A DNA stretch of 64,000 nt from Catellicoccus marimammalium (GTDB lineage Bacteria > Bacillota > Bacilli > Lactobacillales > Catellicoccaceae). Position numbers and translations under genes: made by a program. The notes beneath the pieces were generated by a model. That model did not search any database. It was not told where the DNA came from and was given only the letters and a program-made list of their open reading frames with translations. The stretch lies in the NCBI RefSeq assembly GCF_965139335.1, contig NZ_CBCSEL010000001.1, one strand, 5' to 3'. Below, one piece after another: positions 34,550-41,498 of this stretch (position 1 is its first letter; each line of letters begins with the position of its first letter).

Positions 34550-34957
34550 ATGTGGCAAAAAATTAAAAACAACGAAATTATTATGTATCTAATTTTTGGT
34601 GTACTGACAACTGTGGTTAACATTGTGAGTTTCCAAGTTTTTCTTTTTCTTCATTGTCCTATTATGGTCTCCAACGTGATTGCTTGGATTTTATCAGTTC
34701 TTTTTGCCTTTGTTACCAATGCAAAATATGTCTTTCAAAAAACATACACTAGTAAAAGAGAACAAATCAAAGAATTTGCTTCTTTCACTTCATCTCGTAT
34801 TGTCACTTTAGTTTTAGAGATGATTATTTTAGAAATTGGTCTTTGGTTTTTACCTTCTGCCACTCTTTTAGTGAAAATCATTGCTCAAGTATTAGTTATT
34901 ATTTTGAATTATCTTTTAAGCAAGTTTATCGTTTTCAACAAAAAAAGCAGGGAATAA
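34550..34957 (+). CDS. GtrA family membrane protein
   Basis: A 135-residue protein with four predicted membrane helices in the GtrA pattern (YLIFGVLTTVVNIVSFQVFL, then a central SVLFAFVTNAKYVFQ). Family members are thought to help move undecaprenyl-linked sugars across the membrane for wall or surface polysaccharide decoration. AAGGAGG precedes the ATG. It is divergent from the LCP operon, which fits a wall-polymer theme. Confidence 0.88.
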   Translation: MWQKIKNNEIIMYLIFGVLTTVVNIVSFQVFLFLHCPIMVSNVIAWILSVLFAFVTNAKYVFQKTYTSKREQIKEFASFTSSRIVTLVLEMIILEIGLWFLPSATLLVKIIAQVLVIILNYLLSKFIVFNKKSRE

Positions 34958-34970
34958 GCTCCCTGCTTTT
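34940..34970. terminator. Bidirectional terminator between gtrA-family gene and ezrA
   Basis: AAAAGCAGGGA pairs with TCCCTGCTTTT around ATAAGC. The T-run is stronger on the minus strand, so it mainly serves ezrA. Confidence 0.88.
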
Positions 34971-36696
34971 ATACTACTTCATCATCGCATTCTTCATCGT
35001 AAAAATCTTCAATTTTTTGTACCGATTCTGGATCAATTTGTTCCAAACATTTTTTCATTGTATTCATTGCTTCATCATAGCGGTATTCTTTAAAGTATTG
35101 TAGACTTTCATTAATCGTTGATGTTACATCATGAGTAGTACGATAACGATTTGCATATTGCATGTATTGTTCAGCTAAGCGTGCATGACGGACAATTTGA
35201 TTTGTCTTCATCGCGATATTTGCTACTTTTTCACGAATCGTCGCTACATATTCGTTTAGTTTTAAAATATCGACACGAACTTTTGCTAACTCTACACCTA
35301 AACTTTCAATATATTCAGAAACCAAGAAGAAATCATCTAGATATTCTGTAGGTAATCCAGGTAAACGATATTTTTCAATATAGCGTTTATAAGTACGCAT
35401 TTTAAATTCAAATTCTTCAAAGGCAGCTTCCGCTTTTTTGTAATCCTCTGTCATTTGAACCATCGTTTGATCCATTTCTACTTGTTGATTTTCAATATCC
35501 TCTAATACATTGAAGGTTTCCCGATAAAACTCTTCTACTTCACTGTAGATAGCAGTATGGTTATCTAACATTGCTTCCCACATATTCACTTGACTTTGTA
35601 AAGAATCAATTTCTTTTTGGAAATTACGTGCACGACCCACTTCATTATTATGGAAAACATAAGACTGTGCAGTATGATCTAATTCAATCGATAACTGACG
35701 ATTATTTTTATAGGCATGATCTAAAAAGTCACGAATCATACCACGACTGCTATCCACATAATTTTTAGCGTCGACTTCTTTTTGCATTCCTTCATAAAGT
35801 TCATGAATTTCATTTGCAATCCGTTTATTTTGTGTTTCTACAATATCAATATCACAACGTTCTAACGCATTTTGTGCTTCTTCAATATGAGCTTTTAGTT
35901 GAGATAATAATTCCGAAATATCTCCTAATTCTGCCGGAAATTGGAATTGCATTTCTACTAAATGTTGATATCCTTCTTGTAAATCTAACCATTGTTCTTT
36001 GAAGGTAGTTTCGATTTCTTTATTTAATGGTGGAATTGCTTTGAAAAGTACACTTGCTACATTCACTTCTTTTTCCGCTTTTTGTAAGCGTTGTGCAGCT
36101 TCTAATGGATCCCCATTTTCATTTAAATCATCTACTTCTTTAAACGTATTGGTTACATATTGCAATTGTTTTTGAACTTCTGGTAGAGCAACACCATAAC
36201 TTTCAGGATTTTCTTCAATATCAGAGGTTAGGGCTTGTAATAAATCTAACGAAGCTTGAACTCGTTTTGAATTATCGGCTTCACTTTCTTGTAAAAGTTG
36301 TAAACCGTCTTCAATCGAATGAACATTTTCTTCCCATTCTTGTAAACGAGCGTCTAAATAATCCATATATTCTTTCGTATGAGAAATGTAAGCATAACGG
36401 TTCATTGTTTCTGTAATTTCCATAAAATCTGCTTCGATGTTTTTCTCATCGGCATGAACCACTTGCCAACGTTCTTCCCATTGATGGAAAATATTTTGAC
36501 TTTGACCTACAAGATGCATCTTTTTGATTTCATCTAATTGTTCTTGGACTTTATTCTTTAATAATTCCATTCTCCGTTCGTTCAATGCTTCATAGCGTTT
36601 TTGTAACTTATGGATTGTATAAGTTAACCAAAGGAAAATTCCTAAACTCACAAGAAGAATGAGTATTAAAACGAATAACCAAGTTTTCGATGTCAT
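34969..36696 (-). CDS. ezrA: Septation ring formation regulator EzrA
   Basis: A 575-residue protein with one N-terminal membrane helix (residues about 5-25, LFVLILILLVSLGIFLWL) and a long cytoplasmic series of spectrin-like coiled coils. The length and layout match EzrA, which restrains extra Z-ring formation and links FtsZ to wall synthesis at the division site. TTGGAGG precedes the ATG. Confidence 0.94.
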   Translation of the reverse strand: MTSKTWLFVLILILLVSLGIFLWLTYTIHKLQKRYEALNERRMELLKNKVQEQLDEIKKMHLVGQSQNIFHQWEERWQVVHADEKNIEADFMEITETMNRYAYISHTKEYMDYLDARLQEWEENVHSIEDGLQLLQESEADNSKRVQASLDLLQALTSDIEENPESYGVALPEVQKQLQYVTNTFKEVDDLNENGDPLEAAQRLQKAEKEVNVASVLFKAIPPLNKEIETTFKEQWLDLQEGYQHLVEMQFQFPAELGDISELLSQLKAHIEEAQNALERCDIDIVETQNKRIANEIHELYEGMQKEVDAKNYVDSSRGMIRDFLDHAYKNNRQLSIELDHTAQSYVFHNNEVGRARNFQKEIDSLQSQVNMWEAMLDNHTAIYSEVEEFYRETFNVLEDIENQQVEMDQTMVQMTEDYKKAEAAFEEFEFKMRTYKRYIEKYRLPGLPTEYLDDFFLVSEYIESLGVELAKVRVDILKLNEYVATIREKVANIAMKTNQIVRHARLAEQYMQYANRYRTTHDVTSTINESLQYFKEYRYDEAMNTMKKCLEQIDPESVQKIEDFYDEECDDEVV

Positions 36697-36742
36697 CTTT
36701 ATTCCTCCAATAGTATAATAATTTCAAGGTGCAATGAATAAT

Positions 36743-36808
36743 AAAGGATTATCTCCTTTTGCTATGTTGACCCTACATTAGCGACAATATAACAATGATA
36801 TTATAGCA
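36743..36808 (-). promoter_or_regulatory. ezrA promoter and two leader hairpins
   Basis: On the minus strand the extended -10 TG-C-TATAAT covers 36808-36800. The roughly 95-base leader then holds GCTAATGT/ACATAGC (36782-36761, one bulge) and, one base on, AAAGGA/TCCTTT (36759-36743). The second hairpin would sequester an AAAGGAG sequence that is not the ezrA RBS. Confidence 0.5.
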
Positions 36809-36836
36809 TACTTTAGAACAATAGAAACAAATTCCC

Positions 36837-37490
36837 TTAAATCTTTTCTTCGCTAGTAATAAAAGAAAGAATCTCTTTTGGTGTTCTTACTATAAAATCT
36901 GCACAAGAAGGATCTTGACCATATTGAGGTTGATGATAGGCAATTATCGTTAATCCTGCTTTTTTTGCTGCAGTAATCCCCACTTCACTATCTTCGACCG
37001 CAATCGCTTCTTCATTTGAAACCCCTAAATCCTCAATGATTTGTTGATAAATGGCTGGATGAGGCTTTGTTTTTGGAAACTCTTCTCCACTACGAATCTT
37101 TTGAAAAACATGTGTTAATTGTAATTCCTCTAAACAACGTTGAATATCTTTTTTCGTTGAAGAAGAAGCAAGCCCTAAAAGATACCCTTTTTCTTTGAGA
37201 GACAAAATTGTTTCTACCATCTCTTTATTTTCCATATCTAAATAAGATAAGGGATGTTCTTTTTTATAGGCTACATATTTTTCTTGTAATTCTTGGCAAG
37301 AAATATCCACCCAAGGCTCTACTAAATGCCATAAAGAAGAAAAAGTTTCTCCAATAAATTGATACCAATCAATAGTATCTGTAGGGTAACCCAAAGAGGC
37401 CATAAAGGCTTTTCGTCTTTCTTGGTAGGCTTGTTCGGTGTCTACAATTACACCATCCATATCAAAAATCACTGCTTTTATTTTTTTCAT
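36837..37490 (-). CDS. HAD-superfamily phosphatase, beta-phosphoglucomutase-like
   Basis: A 217-residue HAD subfamily IA enzyme. Motif I is VIFDMDGVIVDTEQ with the nucleophile Asp, motif II is the Ser in GLASSSTKKD, motif III is the Lys in KTKPHPAIY and motif IV is VEDSEVGI. The helical C1 cap fits phosphosugar phosphatases or beta-phosphoglucomutases. No maltose phosphorylase is nearby, so the substrate is unknown. It starts 2 bases after the Cof-type gene. Confidence 0.85.
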   Translation of the reverse strand: MKKIKAVIFDMDGVIVDTEQAYQERRKAFMASLGYPTDTIDWYQFIGETFSSLWHLVEPWVDISCQELQEKYVAYKKEHPLSYLDMENKEMVETILSLKEKGYLLGLASSSTKKDIQRCLEELQLTHVFQKIRSGEEFPKTKPHPAIYQQIIEDLGVSNEEAIAVEDSEVGITAAKKAGLTIIAYHQPQYGQDPSCADFIVRTPKEILSFITSEEKI

Positions 37491-37492
37491 TG

Positions 37493-38338
37493 CTATTCCT
37501 CATCTCTTCTTTTTTCTAATAAACCAAAATGCTCTAGAGCATGATAAATCCCATGCTCATCGTGATGTTTTGTCACATAATCACAAACTTCTTTTAATTC
37601 AGGAATACCATTTCCCATTGCCACACCAATCGCCTTACTTTTCATTACTTCTAAATCATTATAACTATCTCCAAAAAATAAAAGATGTTCTAATCCCATT
37701 TGGTGAGCTTGTAGTACCTCTTCAATCCCTCGTTTTTTGGAATGACCTTTTTGGATAATTTCGACGGTAAAAGGATTAGAACGAGTAATGGTTGCTTCTT
37801 TTACTTCCTTTTGTAACGATTCATCCTCAGATTGTGGTTGTAACAAAGTAATTTGATAAATCTTCCCTTGAATCTTTGGAACACTAGCAGGTGCTCCTCT
37901 TCGTAATTGATAACACCCTTGCAAAACAACATTGGGAATGTAACGTTTCATTTGATGTACTAATGGTAAAAAGACAGAGCTTTGAGCAAAGCGCATAAAT
38001 AAACTGCCTTTCTCTTCTTCTACCCCTTGCCAAATTCCTTGGATATGTTGAGCTTTTTGATATTGCTTTACTTTATGCAAAATTTTTTCTTCTAAAGGAT
38101 GGCAATACAAACGATGATAGCATTGATCAATGATGTATTGACCATTAAAGCAAACGTAAAAATCAATGGGTAGCTCACTTACTTCTTTTGGTAGTTGATT
38201 TGGACCTCGACTTGTCGCAATACCAATTTTATAACCATTTTCTTTTAAAATTTGAATTGCTTTTTGTGTAGAAGCAAGTACATGATTCTTTCTTGTCACT
38301 AAGGTACCATCAATATCAAAAAAGATTGCTTGAATCAT
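37493..38338 (-). CDS. Cof-type HAD-IIB phosphatase
   Basis: A 281-residue HAD IIB hydrolase. The start IFFDIDGTLVTRKN carries the nucleophile Asp, and the C-terminal motif is FFGDSYNDLEVMKSKAIGVAMGNG. The C2 cap lies between. Such enzymes dephosphorylate sugar phosphates, pyridoxal phosphate or flavin intermediates, and sequence does not tell which. It overlaps the preceding membrane-protein gene by 4 bases. Confidence 0.88.
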   Translation of the reverse strand: MIQAIFFDIDGTLVTRKNHVLASTQKAIQILKENGYKIGIATSRGPNQLPKEVSELPIDFYVCFNGQYIIDQCYHRLYCHPLEEKILHKVKQYQKAQHIQGIWQGVEEEKGSLFMRFAQSSVFLPLVHQMKRYIPNVVLQGCYQLRRGAPASVPKIQGKIYQITLLQPQSEDESLQKEVKEATITRSNPFTVEIIQKGHSKKRGIEEVLQAHQMGLEHLLFFGDSYNDLEVMKSKAIGVAMGNGIPELKEVCDYVTKHHDEHGIYHALEHFGLLEKRRDEE

Positions 38339-38703
38339 TCTACTTCGCCTCCTGTAGAAAAGGAAGCATAGTAATGATAAAGATATAAAAAGCTAATCAC
38401 AATGAGTGCAACCAATCCATAATTGATTTTTAAAAAGCGATAAACCGTTAGTAAAACTACAATGGCAAACATAAATCCTAAGCACCACATCATAATCTTC
38501 CGCCCAAAGCAAGCAACCACTGCTTTTTCATTCGCATTGAGCTCATATTTTCCATTATTTTCTTTCCATTTTATAAAATAACGAGGAAATAAATACAATC
38601 CTTTTTTATGAGACCAAAAAGCGCCAAGTACATAAAAAAGAACAAGAAGTCCGAAAATAACCCAACTAAAAGCAGGGATATTTAAATTAACTAAAGAAAA
38701 CAT
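38335..38703 (-). CDS. Small membrane protein of unknown function (122 aa)
   Basis: A 122-residue protein with three predicted helices: about 12-30 (FSWVIFGLLVLFYVLGAFW), 70-88 and 92-112. A charged cytoplasmic loop lies between the first and second. I do not recognise a family. AAGGAGG precedes the ATG. It heads an operon with two HAD phosphatases, which gives no firm clue to its job. Confidence 0.65.
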   Translation of the reverse strand: MFSLVNLNIPAFSWVIFGLLVLFYVLGAFWSHKKGLYLFPRYFIKWKENNGKYELNANEKAVVACFGRKIMMWCLGFMFAIVVLLTVYRFLKINYGLVALIVISFLYLYHYYASFSTGGEVE

Positions 38704-38741
38704 ATTTTTTCCTCCTTTTTTTCTTTTTTATCATGATAACA

Positions 38742-38750
38742 TGATATACT
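38742..38750 (+). promoter_or_regulatory. Extended -10 promoter of the thioesterase operon
   Basis: TG-A-TATACT overlaps the ATG that would start the longest ORF here. This indicates that translation begins further downstream. Confidence 0.5.
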
Positions 38751-38800
38751 TAAGAAGAAATAGGATTTATGAAAATAATAACAATAGGGAGAGAAAAATT

Positions 38801-39235
38801 TTGCTACTTTATGTACTCATCGTTTTATGGATTATTATTGCTTTAGGAATCAGTTTGGTTGCTGGAAAACAAATTTATAAAAAATGTCGTACACACGTTC
38901 ATTTTATTATCACAATCAAGACTGAAAAAGAACAAACGAATGGTAGAAAAAAAATTCATATTCAAGTGAAAAACGAAGGAATTACTAAAATTCTAATTAC
39001 AGAACTAGGCATTCGTTCTTTAGATACTAAAGAAGTTTATTCTTTCCATAAATTAACAGATCATAGTGCACCTCTTCCTAGTTGGTTAGCACCAAATCAA
39101 ACCATTGAATTCATCCAAAACTTAATGGATATTCCTCTTGAATTTCGTGATAAAACAAAAGAATATGCCATTTATGCTAAGGATGATCAAGGAAAGGTTT
39201 ACTACGAAACCTATCAGAGAAAGGATGAAAAATAA
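38801..39235 (+). CDS. Membrane-anchored hypothetical protein (TTG start)
   Basis: A 144-residue protein starting at TTG 38801, with AGGGAGAG about 8 nt upstream. An in-frame ATG at 38741 lies on the -10 and is rejected. One N-terminal membrane helix (LLYVLIVLWIIIALGISLVA) is followed by an outer domain rich in alternating beta-type sequence (HVHFIITIKTEKEQ), perhaps an immunoglobulin-like sandwich. No family recognised. It ends 3 bases before the thioesterase start, so the two are probably co-transcribed. Confidence 0.62.
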   Translation: MLLYVLIVLWIIIALGISLVAGKQIYKKCRTHVHFIITIKTEKEQTNGRKKIHIQVKNEGITKILITELGIRSLDTKEVYSFHKLTDHSAPLPSWLAPNQTIEFIQNLMDIPLEFRDKTKEYAIYAKDDQGKVYYETYQRKDEK

Positions 39236-39238
39236 AAA

Positions 39239-40000
39239 ATGGGGTTATCTTACACTACAACACACCAAGTTCAATTTTATGAGTGCGATATTCATAAACA
39301 GCTTACTTTACCAATGCTGATGAGTGTTGCCATCACAGCAGGAGAATTACAAACTTATTCTCTTGATCCTACTGCGGATGCGTATTTAGAAGAACATCAT
39401 TTAGGATGGATTATTACCAACCACAGCTTAGATATTCATCAATTTCCCAAAGAAAATGAACAAATTTTTGTCACAACGGAAGCTGAATCTTACAACAAAT
39501 TTTTCTGCTATCGTAACTTCTATATTCATAATCAACAAGGCAAATGTCTAGCTACTATGAAAAGCGTTTTTTCTTTAATGGATCTAGAGACAAGAAAAAT
39601 CGTTACCGTACCAGAAGAAGTCATTTCTGTTTATCAATCAGAAAAAATTAAACGTATTCATCGCTTCCCAGTGGTACCAGATCCAAGTGGAGAAATGCTA
39701 GCACAAGAAAATTATCGTGTTCGTTACTTTGATTTAGATACAAATCGTCACGTAAATAATGCACGTTATTTAGCTTGGATGCTAGATGTACTTCCTTTCT
39801 CTTTCTTAGAAAAATACGAACCAACACACATTGAAATTTCTTTCCAAAAAGAAATTGAATATGGCAATACCATCTCTAGTCAATGTGAAGAAAGAGAATC
39901 TACAGAAGCAGATAAAGAAACGGCTCATTACATCTATAATCAAGATGTTTTATCTGCCAAAGCTCTTATCTCTTGGCGCCAAAGAAATGAGAATGAATAA
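39239..40000 (+). CDS. Acyl-ACP thioesterase (FatA-like, two hotdog domains)
   Basis: A 253-residue protein with two hotdog folds. The first begins VQFYECDIHKQLTLP, the second has the DTNRHVNNARYLAW signature with the conserved Asn and His. Such enzymes hydrolyse acyl-acyl carrier protein and release free fatty acids. In Gram-positives the role may be control of membrane acyl chains or overflow. AAAGGA lies about 13 nt before the ATG, longer than usual. It stands between an anchored unknown protein and a DUF3284 protein. Confidence 0.9.
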   Translation: MGLSYTTTHQVQFYECDIHKQLTLPMLMSVAITAGELQTYSLDPTADAYLEEHHLGWIITNHSLDIHQFPKENEQIFVTTEAESYNKFFCYRNFYIHNQQGKCLATMKSVFSLMDLETRKIVTVPEEVISVYQSEKIKRIHRFPVVPDPSGEMLAQENYRVRYFDLDTNRHVNNARYLAWMLDVLPFSFLEKYEPTHIEISFQKEIEYGNTISSQCEERESTEADKETAHYIYNQDVLSAKALISWRQRNENE

Positions 40001-40018
40001 AGAATCGAGGAATCGTTT

Positions 40019-40474
40019 ATGCAAGTTACAAAACAAATCAATTGTCCATCCTCTTTTATTTATAATGAATTGATTGATTCTGTCTTATATGATATTAAAA
40101 GAACTACTGGAAAGAAGCCTAAACGCTCTCATCTAGAAAATTTTTCCTACGAAAAACGATTCCATGATGGGAGTATTGGCACAGTCACGATTACAAAACA
40201 AGAAGATGATCGTTGCTATGCTTTCCAAACAAAAACTAAAAATAATACCTTTTACACTTCTTATGAAATCACACCCATTGATGACTATCACTGCCAAATT
40301 TTTGTGCAAGAAAAAGTAGAATCCGATGGTTTTTTCCAAAAAATCAATGACTTCTTAATGATGACATTATTTTTACGTAATAAAAAGCAGCACTTATTGC
40401 AAATGCTTGCGGAAATGGAAAAAAAATATCAAACTGAAAAAATCAAAGAAGATAACGACCGTTTGAAAAAATAA
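40019..40474 (+). CDS. DUF3284 domain-containing protein
   Basis: A 151-residue soluble protein of the DUF3284 family, which is common in enterococci and lactobacilli. The pattern includes INCPSSFIYNELIDSVLYDI, a central FYTSYEI strand and a helical C-terminus starting FFQKINDFLMM. The fold may be START/SRPBCC-like, but no function is known. It follows the thioesterase gene by 18 bases and ends shortly before tRNA-Arg. Confidence 0.75.
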   Translation: MQVTKQINCPSSFIYNELIDSVLYDIKRTTGKKPKRSHLENFSYEKRFHDGSIGTVTITKQEDDRCYAFQTKTKNNTFYTSYEITPIDDYHCQIFVQEKVESDGFFQKINDFLMMTLFLRNKKQHLLQMLAEMEKKYQTEKIKEDNDRLKK

Positions 40475-40506
40475 GCATTTTTCGTTATAATTAGACTTGA
40501 TTTTTC

Positions 40507-40580
40507 GTCCTCGTAGCTCAGCTGGATAGAGCATCGCCCTCCTAAGGCGAGTGTCGCACGTTCAAATCGTGTCGGGGACG
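40507..40580 (+). tRNA. tRNA-Arg (anticodon CCU)
   Basis: A 74-base cloverleaf. The acceptor stem is GTCCTCG/CGGGGAC with discriminator G. The D arm is GCTC/GAGC, the anticodon stem TCGCC/GGCGA with loop CTCCTAA (anticodon CCT in DNA), and the T arm GCACG/CGTGT with loop TTCAAAT. CCA is not encoded. It reads the AGG codon. It is a single gene followed by a strong terminator. Confidence 0.95.
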
Positions 40581-40581
40581 T

Positions 40582-40617
40582 AAAAAGGACTAGAGAATTT
40601 TCTCTAGTCCTTTTTTA
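40582..40617. terminator. Terminator after tRNA-Arg (bidirectional form)
   Basis: AAAAAGGACTAGAGAA pairs with TTCTCTAGTCCTTTTT around TT, with A/T runs both sides. It can also stop convergent nagB. Confidence 0.93.
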
Positions 40618-40664
40618 TTTCTAACGTTCTTTATTTCTCATTATTACCCTTTTCATTTGCTTGA

Positions 40665-41369
40665 TTAATGTTTCAAGTCTTTAGCAGCTGCTTCGTCAAT
40701 AATAATCGTTACATCAGGATGTTTTTGTAAAATACTTGCTGGTAAATCTTCTGTAATTTCCCCTTGGATCATTTTTGCTACTGCATCTGCTTTCTTTTCG
40801 CCATAAGCTAATAAAATAATAGATTTTGCCTGCATGATAGAATCAATTCCCATAGAATATGCTTCTGTTGGCACATCCTCTACACAATCAAAGAAACGCT
40901 TATTCGCTTCAATCGTTGATTTAGTTAATTGAACTTTATGCGTTGGAGTCGTGAATGGTGTTCCTGGTTCATTAAATCCAATGTGTCCATTTTGACCTAA
41001 GCCTAAGATTTGTAAATCAATAGGATGCTCTTTTAAAATTTGATTGTATTCCGCGCAAGCTTCTTCTCCTTTTTTCCCATCTGGAATATAGCTTTTCTTA
41101 AATGGTTTTACATTAAATAATTGCTCTTGCATAAAATAGTGATAACTTTGTGGATCTTCTGCTCCTAATCCTACATATTCATCTAAATTTACAGAAATTG
41201 TATTGGAAAAATCTAAATTACTATTGCGAATGTTTTCATATAAAGTACAAGGAGTGCCTCCTGTTGCTAATCCCAAAACGTTTAATTGTCCTGTTGCCAT
41301 TGCTCCTTTAATTTGATCAAAAGCAATGCGTCCGCCTTCTTGTTCATCTTTTACAATTAATACACGCAT
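40665..41369 (-). CDS. nagB: Glucosamine-6-phosphate deaminase
   Basis: A 234-residue NagB of the short Gram-positive type. Motifs include the substrate loop NLDEYVGL and GLGQNGHIGFNEPG with the catalytic His. It converts glucosamine-6-phosphate to fructose-6-phosphate and ammonia, feeding amino sugars into glycolysis. GGAGGAG precedes the ATG. It is controlled by a promoter framed by two GntR-type (NagR/DasR) operator sites. nagA is not adjacent. Confidence 0.96.
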   Translation of the reverse strand: MRVLIVKDEQEGGRIAFDQIKGAMATGQLNVLGLATGGTPCTLYENIRNSNLDFSNTISVNLDEYVGLGAEDPQSYHYFMQEQLFNVKPFKKSYIPDGKKGEEACAEYNQILKEHPIDLQILGLGQNGHIGFNEPGTPFTTPTHKVQLTKSTIEANKRFFDCVEDVPTEAYSMGIDSIMQAKSIILLAYGEKKADAVAKMIQGEITEDLPASILQKHPDVTIIIDEAAAKDLKH

Positions 41370-41390
41370 GTTGGTTCTCCTCCGTTCTCA

Positions 41391-41441
41391 TTGGTCTATA
41401 CCAAAAATATACCATAGGGCGAAAAATCTGTCTATACCATT
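41391..41441 (-). promoter_or_regulatory. nagB: nagB promoter with two NagR/DasR-type operators
   Basis: On the minus strand TAGACA (41434-41429), 17 bp and the extended -10 TG-G-TATATT (41411-41406) form the promoter. Operator 1, TTGGTCTATACCAA (41391-41404), lies at the start site. Operator 2, CTGTCTATACCATT (41428-41441), contains the -35. Both resemble the TGGTCTAGACCA consensus of NagR/DasR GntR regulators, whose DNA binding is relieved by amino-sugar phosphates. Confidence 0.82.
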
Positions 41442-41449
41442 TATCGAAA

Positions 41450-41494
41450 AAAATAAAAAATAATCACCAAAAGAATTTTCCTTGGTGATTATAA
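41450..41494 (-). terminator. Terminator after the secreted repeat protein
   Basis: On the minus strand ATAATCACCAA pairs with TTGGTGATTAT around about 10 bases, followed by a long T-rich tract. Confidence 0.88.
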
Positions 41495-41498
41495 TGTA

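Noticed and set aside
38741..38800. N-terminal extension of the 144-residue membrane-anchored protein from ATG 38741
   Set aside because: The ATG lies in the TG-A-TATACT promoter element, and a good RBS precedes TTG 38801.
40507..40580. tRNA-Arg as integration site of a mobile element
   Set aside because: No integrase, no direct repeat of the tRNA 3' end and no foreign-looking genes lie downstream; nagB follows directly.
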